Part shown: positions 11,427 to 23,346 of the stretch, in pieces
Numbering within the stretch: position 1 is the stretch's first letter
Layout of the letters: the number at the start of each line of letters is the position of its first letter
NCBI GenBank assembly: GCA_024663395.1
Contig: JANFAH010000005.1
Coordinates: forward strand, 1,054,001 to 1,118,000
DNA: 64,000 nt
Source: Pisolithus tinctorius
Lineage: Eukaryota > Basidiomycota > Agaricomycetes > Boletales > Pisolithaceae
Reading direction: 5' to 3'
Program-made: the position numbers and the translations under genes
Notes under the pieces: generated by a model
Database searches by the model: none
Told to the model about the DNA's origin: nothing
What the model saw: only the letters and a program-made list of their open reading frames with translations

Positions 11427-13109
11427 TCATGGAAGCCAAATCTTGATCATCTGATCGACCCCAGCAGATGCAACTACATTGACTAATTTCTCTTCTGCTG
11501 TCTTCGAGTCAGCTCCATCCGATCCGTTGGCTTTGCTGGACACTCTTTGCCGTCCCCATGCCAGCGTGGCGACAAAATGTGTATGCGCCTCAACCGTTTT
11601 TATGCATCGGCCAGTCGCAAGTTCCCATACCCGTATGGTCTTGTCGTCGGAAGCAGACAACAACAATTTGCCAGAGGGATGGAACACGAGTGCTCGCACC
11701 CAATTGTCATGTCCAGCCTTTCACCTCACGCCGTTAGCCATACTGACGCGCAAAAACGCCGGGCTACCCACAAGATTCTTCAACATCTGACCACTCTGAG
11801 TATCCCAAAGCTTGATTGTCTTATCTCTGGAACCCGTCGCCGCGTATGCCCCCGGTCTCTTGGTGCGGTCGGTATTCTGAATCAAAACAAAAACATCAAA
11901 GGTACGACGTAAATATAGGGAGTATGACCGACCGGGATTCCCGCCAACTCGCGAATCGCATCGTATGATGCTATAGGAGCAAAGTAGATGATCTCCACTT
12001 GGTGCTCGTGACCTCTGAGCTCCATTTTCTGCTCTCCCGTAAGGGGGTCGAATATCTTGGCCGTCTGTCATCCACACGCGTCAGTAGCAAAAACCAGGGA
12101 GAGAGATGCAAGAACGCATACATGATCTTTTGATGCACTGGCAAGTAATCGACCGTCATCTGACGGTGTGACACAACGGACCCAATCAGTATGACCGCGT
12201 ATGGTGCGCACGAGATGCCTAGGAACAGTGAGTGAATATCGTTCCAGCACCGAGCGGACAGGACGCACGTCGAAGCGACATCGAATATTCTGATAGAGTG
12301 ATCCCAACTTGCACTGACAATATACTGATCTCCCGGCATAAACCGCACTGAAGAAACTGCGTGATCATGTCCTGTCAGCGTCTTTATATTCTTCCACTCG
12401 TTCTGCGAGTCCCATATTTTGATGAATAAATCAGCAGAACACGTTACTGGCCAAACCCTCGGTTGAAAATATTCAAACATACATTCTGCCACAGAACTCA
12501 CCTAGCAAATGGCCCTTGTGATCAAATTCCACGTCGTTGACCACTTTCTGATGGCCTTTCAACGTTCGCTCAAATTCCCCTGTCTCCCAATCCCATATCT
12601 TGACGGTGGCATCTTCACTTGCGGAGGCTAGGAGCGAGTACTGTGGATGAAATGCTACACGGGTTATGCTTTGCCTGTGGCCAGTAAGAACGTGCGCAGC
12701 AGGGGCACGCGGAACCCAATCGGCTTGCATGGCCGCACGCTTTGAGGGGGCAAGTGAAAGCTCTTCCTGAAGAGATGCGTTTCGAGTCTCAAGGTCCATG
12801 ATCTGTGATCGGGGGTGAACTGCATCGGGGTCCTGTTGCACGACGCGACGGAGCCGATACCTTCTTCTGCAGACGAATAACACTGGTCCATTTCTTCTCC
12901 AGAAGGCCTGCATACTTGGCTTTGGGGTCTGGAGTATACTCTACACCAGTGTCTTCCTTTAGCGCGTTGTACGCCGAGGTGAAATTGTTGGCACGAAGAT
13001 ATTCCAGCATAGACTTATGCCTGGATCGAGGATGAGTTAGCGTTCAAATCACCCGTGTCGGGATCATCACACACAGTTCCTCCTTCTGCCGCTCGGAAAG
13101 CAAAGACAT
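11427..13109 (-). CDS. PAC1: PAC1/LIS1 (NudF) dynein regulator
   Basis: This is the LIS1-family dynein-activating protein needed for nuclear migration. ATG at 13109 opens [12 protein letters not shown]; an intron then leads to [20 protein letters not shown], the LisH dimerisation motif. A short coiled coil with [16 protein letters not shown] follows. Next come WD40 repeats, for example [91 protein letters not shown] and the last blade ending DQMIKIWLP at the stop 11427-11429. Seven repeats are expected and the length fits. Several introns of about 50-60 nt interrupt it. Assignment is firm because LisH, coiled coil and WD order is unique to this family. Confidence 0.95.
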
Positions 13110-13652
13110 GATGACTCCGGCGCCTTCACTTGACCGTTTGAGCTTGAAACGAAACGGAACAAGAGGACGCGAGAGTGGATCGTCGAAGTTGTTGCTCGCA
13201 GCTGGCTGTTATCTTGTTTTGCCTTGTTGGCCATTCCCATTGCCCAAGTAAGACCAACACTGGTAACTCAAAGGAAAACTCGTATCGTCATCGTTAGATA
13301 TGGAGAAACTACACGAGATATTACATCGTAGCAACAAGCGGATATCCACGTCCATTCAGAGTCCTATGTCCATGGCCGTTCTGTAGCTGCAGTGTAAATG
13401 GCTCGGGGAGAATCAAGGTACGGAGGCGGGTAACACAGTGATGGGGTGTGTAAACAAGACACTATGAGGTGTATGAGTAGCAAACGAGGACGACATAGAA
13501 AAGAGTACGTATACATGATTAGATAGAGAGAAACGGCGGATCGTTTAAACAGCCTGACATTCGAGAAAGAAATCTAATATCCAAACCTTAGCATGTGACA
13601 AAACGCTATACTTTTATGAATAGCATCTCCTAGGAAGTTGTTCACCTACGGC
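13110..13652. other. intergenic region, PAC1 promoter
   Basis: This is upstream of PAC1 and downstream of the YTH gene. I see no coding region or RNA gene in it. Confidence 0.45.
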
Positions 13653-16348
13653 TTAGAACGGCACCCCGCCCATGTTCATGTAATTCTGGTTATTCGTTGG
13701 TGCTGGGCTTGGGTGACGCATGACACTCTGATGCATGGCTTGTGTCTGCGGCATCCCAAAGGGATTCATCATGCCCATCTGCATCTGCATCTGGAGCATT
13801 GCTGGAGACATTGCTGGAGACATTGCGCCCCCAATGCCAGGGGACATTGCACCATACATGGCGTTTGGAGTTGCCATGTTCGCCATGGGAAACATCGTCT
13901 GCTGTTGGGGAGGCGGCGACTGTGACTGAGGCGTCGACGTATCAGAGCCAGAAGCAGCAGCAACCTGCTGCTGGGCCTGCATTTTTTGCAGAGACTGGAG
14001 CTAAAGGCAAGTGAGGAAGTTCGTCATGGCCATGTGAGAAAAACGTACCTCGTAGAAAGCAAAGTCCTGCAAAAGGGATGTCCTGGCTGGGTGACTATGG
14101 AAGATCCGAAGCATCTCTTGCCCGGCTTCCGGTAGAAGTTCTTGCGTGTCTCTTGAATTAGTAACAGGCTTGCGCTCGGCAGTGTTGCTGTCACACTGTC
14201 AGATCAATTACATCCGGTGACAATGGAACACAGACTTCAAGCGTATGTGACGAAGGTTGGCATTGGGAATGTCGCGAACGAATATCCATCGTACTTTGAA
14301 GACACCTTTCCACTTATCCGAGGCCCACACTGTGCTGCTCCGTGTGTAGTCAACCTCACTCACGTATTTAGTCCTACCACAGGTACAGCACCAAAAACGA
14401 ACTTACAGGAGTCAACATCTCCGCCATGCCACAGAAATGTCCGCTGAGATCCCGTTGAGAAACAGCGTCGTTCGCGATAGCAGCCAACTTACCTCGCATT
14501 GACACTAAAGAACAGGTAGATTGGACCCCTCCCAGCACATTCCTTGAAAGCCTTGTCAAGGCGCTTATTGCCGGGGTCAGTGGAACTCCAAATTTCGTAT
14601 TTGAGAGACTTGTGGACATCGTCTTCTGTATATGATTTGATGACGAAGTATCGGGCCTGGTAGAAGGAGGTAATGATCTCTTAAAGACAAGTCGTCTTGA
14701 CGGAGATATCACATACGAATGGAGGGCGCGTATCAAAGGTCACAGGGTTGTATCCCTTCGCAGCCACCAAAGTGGGAATATCCACCGGTGAATTAAGGAA
14801 ACCCGCCAGTACCTGTGCATTATCAGCTTGGTTTTGCCGCGTCGAGCCCTGTGGGAAGTTGCTCCCCAGGCGAGGAGACTGCGAGTTTCCTGCTTGGTTG
14901 AGGTATTGAGCGGGAATGGGAGGAACACTGGGAATGTTGCTCTTCTGTCCTTGATTGTACCCATAATTCAAGTTGGGGTTCGAGGTACGCTGACTCAGAA
15001 GCTTCTCCTTCTGATCCCAGGGAGCAGTTCCGGAGGCGCCTGCACGGTCTCCTTCGGTGCCAGACCCACGCTACTCCACACACGGGCGTGAGGTTCATTT
15101 CGTGAAAAGGTCTACAGCCTATACTCACCGGCCCGATCGCAGGTTGTGCTGTTGGCGTCTTGCGACCGTCGAGCTCGGAATTTAGCTGTAACTTGCGCCC
15201 ACCGCCGTTACCACCTTGCATGTAATTGCCACGCATAGCAGATGGCAGAGCGGCGGGGGGACTGAAGCGTGGTGGTTGCGCAGACTGGCTACTTTGCATT
15301 GTCATGTTGTTGTACATCTGACTGTTATTGTGAAGCTCCATAGTGGAGAGTGCACGCGTGACGTCGTCGATATTACCAGTGCCCACGGCAGAGAATGAGG
15401 CCCCCCAAGGGGACGACCGTCCCATGGGGCTGGTTGGATACTGGGCCTGACCTTGCGCCCCATACTGCTGCTGGCTGGGAGGTGGTGACTTGGGGGAAAA
15501 GTAGGATTCTTCCTCATACGGGTTGACGAGTTCAGCTTCTTCCTTGTAATCTTCCTCAGCGGGGGTAGGTGCTGCAGACTGTCCGACAGCGGTAGGCTGC
15601 CTAGCACCGGCCTGCAACGTGCCTGCTCGCTTCAGTCCAGACATTTGTTTGACGCCGCTCTGGGCCCCGTAAGTCAAGCTTTGATGACGGCGTACCCCAG
15701 AGCCGGCGGGAGGGGGAGACGGGACAGGTCCTCCTGCATACTGCGGGGAGAGTGGGGATGGATTGCCACTGGATGACTGTGACTGTGCGTCGACGATCTG
15801 CTGATGCTGAGCAGTGCTTGCGTTCGAGAGGTCCTGGTGTTGTGATACGGTATTAGCGCACAGTCTGGGAGATCTGACGAGTCAAGGATGCTTGCCTCAT
15901 CTTCGTTGTGGAAGCTTCGCATATCATTTTCCCAGTCCTCTTCATCACCCTCGTGGCCAGCGATTGCGGTGAGGCTATTCATACCTCGTGGGGTGCGATT
16001 TCCGGGCTGCCTCGAGCTCAGGGCATGGAAGGCTAGAGACAAGGTCAGACTGCATTGGATGGACCAAAGAATGGATGGACCTCGCTTAGATTTGGTTGGG
16101 AGAGAACTCTGCCTGTGGAGGGACGTCTTCTCGCCCACAGCGCCGACGCCCCCGATCCAGTCTTCGTCGACAGGTTCATCATCGTTCCAAAGTTGTTGCT
16201 CCTGGGTTTCCTCTGAAATGGTATTGCGTGCACCAGCCCTTGCCGTGCGAGAGGTGGCCGTGATGGTGTGGTGTCTGCGCACACCAGTGGATGCCGGTGA
16301 GGCTGGCACAGGAGGGGGGGACAGAGGATGTGTGCCCTGCGTAGACAT
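13653..16348 (-). CDS. YTH-domain RNA-binding protein (probable m6A reader)
   Basis: The protein begins at ATG 16348 ([20 protein letters not shown]). It has a long disordered N-terminal half rich in Ser, Pro, Gln and Asn, with acidic patches such as [14 protein letters not shown]. The YTH domain lies at about 14250-14690: [63 protein letters not shown], then [20 protein letters not shown] and NANLRHIRL after introns. The Trp residues of the m6A aromatic cage are visible ([14 protein letters not shown]). The C-terminus is Gln/Met/Pro-rich ([16 protein letters not shown]) and ends MNMGGVPF. The domain order matches YTHDF-type cytoplasmic readers. Whether it binds m6A is inferred from family knowledge. 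Confidence 0.93.
13796..13830. repeat. short tandem repeat in YTH coding region
   Basis: The 12-mer gctggagacatt occurs at 13801-13812 and 13813-13824 with partial copies beside it. On the coding strand it encodes repeated Met-Ser-Pro-Ala units in the disordered tail. Confidence 0.7.
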
Positions 16349-16614
16349 TGTCGGTTTTTTGGTGCTCTGGCAAGCCCGTCTCTGACCAACCAAGAAGATC
16401 TCGCAGAAATCGGGGAACAAAAGGGCCAGGTGGGGCGAGTCTAGCAAATCACACTCGTGTTGATGGAACACTGAAGGCTGTCACCTGCTTTGCGCACGGA
16501 ACAAAAGAAAACAGTTTCAAGCAAATCGTCTTATTCGTATTCTAGACAACCCATACACACACGCTCCATACACGAAGAACACAGAAAAACAGGGCATATT
16601 GCGAACACATTGCC

Positions 16615-17596
16615 CTACGCCCACTCGGAGTCTTGGGGGATCTCCGAACGGGCTGGCACGAGGCCGGGTATCGTAAATAGACTGACAGCAAGCAGTTCGG
16701 TCAGAGCCGCAAGGGGATACCATAGGCTTTCTTGGATTGTCTGCTTGTTAATCGTCGCGGCAAAGAAGGCTTCTCTTGCGACGAGGAGAAGGGCGACGAC
16801 GATAAGCAAATAAACGCCGTACTTTCCACCTGGACCGCGGGTGACACTGCTGTAACCACCCTCTGTGATTGCGTGAATGAGTTTGGGGTGTGCACAAGGA
16901 CAACAGTTAGGGTTCGTACCTGAAAACTCGACACGTGCAAGGATGAATGCCTGTAAGAAAACGAGGATGGCGCAAACGAGGAAAATGTAAATCGCGACCT
17001 TGCGAAGGGTGTTTCCGGTGGAGATGGTCGAGGGTTGCGTTCCAAGGAGGGCCTGAATTGAGCCAGTGATACCGATGGAGACAGCAGCGGTCAAAGCGAG
17101 GCGGAAGAGGAAGCGCCTTTTGAGGAGGTAGTAAATGGGGCCGCGGGGTAGATTCTTGGCGAACGCGACTCTGGAAAGGGTAGAGATGAGTGGGGATGCA
17201 GAGGGAAAGACAAAGGGCCAACGAACCTGTCCAAGATGAGAGTGTAGGTAGAATATATGATACCGAAGAAGCCGGTGTTGTAGATGACCTCATACGCTAT
17301 GAAGAGGTTGATGTTTTCGCCATCTGCAGGCACCTGTGCCAGCAATGCACGTATGATAAAACCGATAAAACGAACTAATAAAACATGGGTTGGTGAGACG
17401 GAGACGAGGAGAGAAGGGACAGCTTACGGAGACAGAAGAACGCGAGAACGAAGAAGACAAACGTTGGACGCGTAAAGGACTTGAATAGAAAGAACACGAG
17501 CAAAAGGGCGTAAAGGACCGCAAAGACGACGGCGGCTGGGAAGGACTCGATGCCTGCGCCCTTGGCATAGTTGTATCCGGCGGGGGCGAGGGCCAT
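16615..17596 (-). CDS. fungal multipass membrane protein (RTA1/DUF7702-like, uncertain)
   Basis: ATG at 17596 opens MALAPAGYNYAKGAGIESFP, followed by a hydrophobic helix (AAVVFAVLYALLLVFFLF). Later helices include FVFFVLAFFCL, NLFIAYEVIYNTGFFGIIYS, LTAAVSIGITGSIQALLG, VAIYIFLVCAILVFLQAFIL, YGVYLLIVVALLLVAREAFF and YPLAALTELLAVSLFTIPGL, giving about seven membrane spans. The C-terminus is short and acidic (ARSEIPQDSEWA). No catalytic motif is visible. The fold resembles fungal seven-helix proteins such as RTA1 or DUF7702 members, but I cannot tell which. It starts 118 bp from the divergent TilS gene. Confidence 0.8.
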
Positions 17597-17714
17597 AATG
17601 AGGGGTGGGGGTGTTGTTGGACTGTGTGCTACATGACCTGTCAGTACTTAATAAACGTCGGGTAAGGAACAATTGATGAAACCTGTGCTTTTGTGGTGTG
17701 AGGATAATATTTGG

Positions 17715-19463
17715 ATGATGGCGACGATCCACGCCGCAGAGTTCCTGGCAACATTCCTCAAATGTCTTCAGCCGTCGTCGCCGTCGTCGCGTGTCACCAT
17801 CGGTGAGCCTCTGCAAGGCCCGGTGGCCATCCACTGGACTGACTGACACTCGCCAGCCGTTGCCAACTCTGGCGGACCCGACTCGACGTGTTTGCTCTTC
17901 CTGCTGTCGCGTCTCAGACCATCCGTCTCCGTCGTGTCCCTCCATGTCAACCACGGACTCCAGCCAGCCTCTGCTGACATGGCAGACAGAGCCGCTGCAA
18001 ATGCTGCTTCAATGGGGATACCCCACCGCACCCTCCACATCCCGTGGGGGAGGCCCCCATTCCCCCATCGACCTGTCCCAAGCACTCCGTTCGAGAACAT
18101 CGCCCGTCAAGCCCGCTACAATGTCCTTTTTCGCGGCATGACTCACTCCGGTGCATCCATCCTTGCACTCGGTCATCACGCCGACGATCAAGTCGAAACG
18201 TCTCTCATGCGTCTCGCTAGAGGATCCACTCTCGTCGGCGCTGCGGGCATGCGTCGTCGCCGAAGATGGGGCATGGGCGAGGGAAACTCAACTGATGACC
18301 TAGCCTGGGTCGGCCATCCGGGCATGAGTCATTTCATCATCAGACCACTCCTAGACTTCCCAAAGGTCTGTCACTCCCTCCCTTCTGCCATCTGTCATGT
18401 AACTCCTCTACAGGACAGAATCCTGGCAACATGCGATTCTCACGCGTTAAATTATGTTAACGACCCTACAAATCTACATCCAGAAACCACTCTTCGAAAT
18501 GCCGTGCGCCAGATGTTGGCGTCCCCCGCCCTCAGAACGACGGAACCGCCTCCGCTCCAACGAGATACGTCAGAGTCACTCAAACAAATCAAGAGAGCGT
18601 CTACCTTTCTCCAGTCCATCGCTACAGATGTCACAGATACGAGAGAACGCCTGCGCCGCGCAACTAGCCTTCTTGCAGAGAGAGCGGAACAACTCGACAG
18701 TCAAGTCACCGAGCAATTGCAAAATGGCATCCTGCCTTCTCCACCGAGCACGCTCCTTCTCTCTTCACCCAAGCTTCTTGCCGTCGACGATCCAGCGGTC
18801 CGCTTTGCCATGGTGCTGCGTGCGATGCGATACGTCTCATTTCACCCTTGGGGTTCTACTCGCGCTGACGGCGACCGGCGTCGGGCCGGTATACATCGCA
18901 TAATGAACCACCTATGGCCCACAGAGCCTTCAGTCGTTTCTCTCGAAAGGTTTACCGCCGGTTCAGGCGTACTTTGGACTCCAGTCCTATACTCCCACAA
19001 TAAAGGTCTCAAAATTCGCTCCGAGTCACTGTGCCACTTGGAACAACCTTGCGGTGGCCAGTCTGCTTGGCTGGCTTCACGGTTGCCTCCCTTTCTCAAG
19101 AATCCACAAGAAGGCGCCGGCTCTGCATCTCGGCTGTCCGTTGACCTGACCAAACAATTCATTCTTGCTCTTGCCACGTCGAGAGATGTCCTTCAAGTCT
19201 TGTATGATTGTCGCTTTCTAGTCAGATTCGACCTCACCCAGATCCCGAAGCACGTGAGAGATGCCTTAAACAACGCTCAGGACCAGCCGATATCCATCAA
19301 GATCTTGCCACAGACTGATTACTTTTGGCCCAAGGTCGTACTACGGAAAGGCTCAGATCCGGATCTGGTTCTTGCTGTGTTGGATGAAAAGGGAGGGACC
19401 GATACTTTGGGCTCTCGGCCTTGGATATCGATGGAGTGGGTGCGGTTGCTAGACGCCACTTAG
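17715..19463 (+). CDS. tRNA(Ile)-lysidine synthase (TilS/MesJ) family protein
   Basis: TilS enzymes are N-type PP-loop ATPases that convert the wobble C of tRNA-Ile(CAU) to lysidine. In fungi the family member presumably serves mitochondria (inferred). ATG-ATG at 17715/17718 opens a short exon. An intron at 17803-17856 then joins it to AVANSGGPDSTCLLFLLS, the SGGXDS ATP-binding PP-loop motif. Next are SLHVNHGLQPASADMADR, ENIARQARYNVLFRG and the family hallmark LALGHHADDQVETSLMRLAR. A second intron falls after IIRPLLDFPK, and the next exon carries YVNDPTNLHPETTLRNAVRQ. The remaining roughly 350 residues have no clear motif. At about 560 residues it is longer than bacterial TilS. No cleavable presequence is obvious. 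Confidence 0.9.
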
Positions 19464-19830
19464 GGCAGATGGTGTGTGTTAGAATGCGGGTCTAGGAACG
19501 GGTCCAATGGCCACATGATAGAAAGGGGTAGACTGCATGCCACATCATGTTGACACAGGATGTAGGCTGATGTAGGGCGCTGGGTGATCGCCTTGTGCCT
19601 ACCACGAGGGTGGTCTGCACTGATCTGTGAGCAAAGCGTCGTAGTAGCATTCCAATCCGGTCACCCAGACCCATGGTGATCTCTGCAGAACCTGAAGCTG
19701 ATTGCGTCGTGATTGTTTGATAATCGTAACCTCAGCTGGATACCCCTATTGTCTCACGGAATTTAATATGGTTTGAACTGGCGGTAGCCACCTTTCAGAG
19801 AGCTTGAGCGTTTTGACCACTGCCCCATCA
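19464..19830. other. intergenic region between TilS and sirtuin
   Basis: This short gap separates two tandem plus-strand genes and should contain the sirtuin promoter. I see no gene in it. Confidence 0.4.
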
Positions 19831-20875
19831 ATGGCGCCGTCCAGCGATGTCACCAAGTTCCAGTCCATCTTGCAAAAGAGTCGCCACATCATTGCCATCG
19901 CCGGTGCAGGCTTATCTGCAGCGTCTGGAAAGTCAGATAAGCTCGGTCGCACAAAGTTGCACTGACTGGTACTCTGTCCTCCAGGCATCCCCACCTTCCG
20001 TGGCTCTGACGGGTTATGGTTAAACTACACACTGTCGGACCTGGCGACACCACGAGCTTTCCGGAAAAACCCAAGCAAAGTGTGGCAATTTTATCATTAT
20101 CGCAGAGAGATGTGCGGCCATATCGAATTAGTATCGCGCCACACAAATTGGCTGACATTCTCTCTTGCAGAGCGGGGAAAGCGCTCCCAAATCCTGCTCA
20201 CATCGCGCTGGCACTGTTTTCGCAACCAGACCAAAGGAAAGAGATCGCCCCCGACGCAGAGTTTACACTCATCACACAAAATGTCGATGGGCTCAGCGTC
20301 CTCTGTTCCCAAATGCTATTCCCTTCGACAGACCCTCCAATAATAGAAATGCACGGCCGCCTGTTCGAAACGCTCTGCACGCAATGTGGCGACAGGATGC
20401 CAAATCGCGACAGCCCAATTTGCCCTGCCCTTGCTGGGACCGAGGAACTAGTCAAATCGCACGCTAAAGAACGCCAAATCCCCTTAGAGGATTTACCGCG
20501 ATGTCAAAAGTGCCGAGGTCTACTTCGTCCAGGGGTGGTTTGGTTCGAGGAAAGCATCCTCCATGACGAAGAGATATCCGAGCTCGTGGACCAAGCCGAT
20601 GTAGCCCTCGTCATCGGCACATCCTCCCAGGTGAGTACAAGATCCTCCAGAAATAGTTGACAACCGCACCTAACGTCGGGAAAAAGGTTGCTCCTGCGAA
20701 TTTATTCGCTCACAGTGTAGCCGAACGCAAGGGTACTGTTGCCGTTTTCAACACTGAACCTCAGGGAATCGGATCCGCACATTTTTACTTTCCAGGCCCA
20801 TGCGAGCAGACATTACCCACAGTCCTTCTCGGGAAGGAGCCCGACAAGATGAATGACGTTTTGCAACAAGATTAG
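19831..20875 (+). CDS. SIRT5-like (class III) NAD-dependent protein deacylase
   Basis: The sirtuin starts at ATG 19831 ([20 protein letters not shown]). It shows GAGLSAASG joined to [11 protein letters not shown], the NAD-binding TQNVDGL, the catalytic MHG ([16 protein letters not shown]), a second CXXC ([19 protein letters not shown]) and the NAD loop GTSSQVAPAN. The motif QFYHYRRE carries the Tyr-X2-Arg pair that in SIRT5 recognises succinyl, malonyl and glutaryl groups, so a desuccinylase-type activity is likely (inference from family knowledge). Joining GAGLSAASG to IPTFRG requires an intron at 19928-19984 starting GA rather than GT. Two further introns are canonical. The stop (20873-20875) lies 28 bp from the stop of the convergent SRP40-like gene. 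Confidence 0.9.
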
Positions 20876-20903
20876 GACATGAGGATCGTGGTATATATGC
20901 ATT

Positions 20904-22124
20904 CTAGTCGTCAAACTTGATGCTATGGTTCTCTAACTGAATGAAAGTGTACACATGTCAAGTTATCGCGATCAAAGGCGTGGTACTTACAGTGATCTCC
21001 CCGCCACGATATGAACCTCTCTTCTTCTTGTTCTTTTCCTTCCTAAACCCAGACCCACGGGTAACTATCAGGTCTTGATGTGCGCGTTCGCCGTAGTCAT
21101 TCTTTGGCCTCGCCTGAGAAATGACTCATCAGCTAATGCGCGTGGGCAACATCATGCACCGCTTACTTTCGCTTCGTACCCGTTGTCCACCAAAAGGTTC
21201 GGCGCGACGTTCTGAGGTTTCACTCTCTGGAAGCGTTCGTTAGTTTTACGAGGCGTCTTTTTGCCATTATGGTGTTGAGTTTGAAGATCAGCGTTCCCTG
21301 GAATTTCCACAGCAGTGGCGACCGCAGGACCACTTTCCGATACTTTTTGCCTCTTAGTAACTCGAGCTCCATCTTCTTTTTGAACCAGATCAATCAAGGA
21401 TGACTTGGTTAGTTTTTCTGATTCGGTTTCTTTGAACACTTGAGCGTCTGATTTTGAGCCCGAATCGGAAGAGCTTAGGCTGGGACTCAATCGTGGAGGT
21501 TGAACATTTTGAGTAGCGATCTCTTTGGTGCTGTCCTTGGGTCCCACTTCTTCTTCACAGCAGGACGACTCAGAGGCAGAAGAATTTGGGTTGGGTTTCT
21601 TCCGGATTTTCAATGGTTTCGTTTCAGCTGAAAACTCCAACTTGGTTCAAGAACTGTTCGTGTAAATTCGATGCTACACACCTGATGATTTTGTCGCATT
21701 CGCATTATGGTCAACGGTTTTCTTGGAAGTTTTGGGGTGCTTGCCATCACCGCTCTTCCTGAAAACTTTTTTTAAAAATGAGCTGGCATCCACAGTAACG
21801 ACAACAACCCCTACGGGACGCACTCGTTGAACGGGCGAAACAGATGAGAATCCGATTCGTTAGTTCACAAACGCGAAGGACGAGTGCTCACGACTTCTCG
21901 GACTGCGCTTCCCAGTTGCTCACGATCTCTCCGAGTTGCGGGCCGTCAAGGTCAACGTCGTCTCGGAGGATGACGACACCTTTGGCCGCTTTTTTCACAG
22001 CTTTTGCTGCCTTCACGTGTGACTGTTTCTTGAGGAAATGATAAATCAATGTATACGTTTCTGGGGGGAGTGTCAGCTGAGGAAAATATAAATGTGTTAG
22101 CTTACTGGCGATGCCCCCGTCCAT
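20904..22124 (-). CDS. SRP40: SRP40/Nopp140-like nucleolar protein with LisH motif
   Basis: The N-terminal region, from ATG 22124, contains a LisH-like helix pair (ETYTLIYHFLKKQSHVKAAK, then AVKKAAKGVVIL). The middle is a low-complexity Ser/Glu/Lys region. The C-terminus has the conserved SRP40 box: NERFQRVKPQNVAPNLLVDN, then ARPKNDYGERAHQDLIVTRG and GFRKEKNKKKRGSYRGGEIT, ending NHSIKFDD. This architecture is that of yeast Srp40 and Nopp140, chaperones of box C/D and H/ACA snoRNPs. A 29-nt stretch near 22083-22111 has strong splice signals, but reading through it keeps the LisH frame, so I left it as coding. Confidence 0.85.
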
Positions 22125-22509
22125 GTCTGTCTGTTCCGGTGTTCTATGGGTAAATAAATCTTGTGAAGTATCGAGGGAGTCCGAAACAACTCTAACGGAG
22201 GGAATCCCTTTTTATATACTGCACCAAGGGAGTCCAACGGTGTCTGTTATTAGGACGCCGCCTGCTAGAAGTTGGAAGTTCCATCACGTGCCATTGATAT
22301 CTTTGCGTCTTCTGTTGCACTATCTTATCGCCCTATCACAGTTTTAGATGCGTTTCACGACTGCGTAGTCATATATACTACGTTTCTAATATAAACATAA
22401 CTGCTGCTGCAGGCCTGCGTGCGAATGTTAGCAAGGTAATGCAGACGAATAGCTTTCCTTTTTGACACGGATTCTGTATGTAGAAGGACAAACAAAAACA
22501 AGTACGTAT
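22125..22509. promoter_or_regulatory. divergent promoter region of SRP40-like and RIB4 genes
   Basis: The two genes point away from each other across 385 bp. A CACGTG palindrome lies at 22285-22290, roughly central. No coding sequence is apparent. Confidence 0.45.
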
Positions 22510-23182
<673 letters not shown>

Positions 23183-23346
23183 AAAGCAGCAAGCAGTAGT
23201 GTGGAACTATGTATGACTTGTATGTGTAGTAGTGATTATAGAATTGTCAACAAGGGGGGCTCAGACATTCAATCAACACCGCAGCCCAGCCCTTGCAACC
23301 ACGACACGCCGACTACATCTGAATTGTAAGAGACCTGACCTACACG

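Noticed and set aside
18000..18190. Minus-strand frames inside the TilS gene
   Set aside because: They overlap the conserved HHADD-containing exon and have no independent motif.
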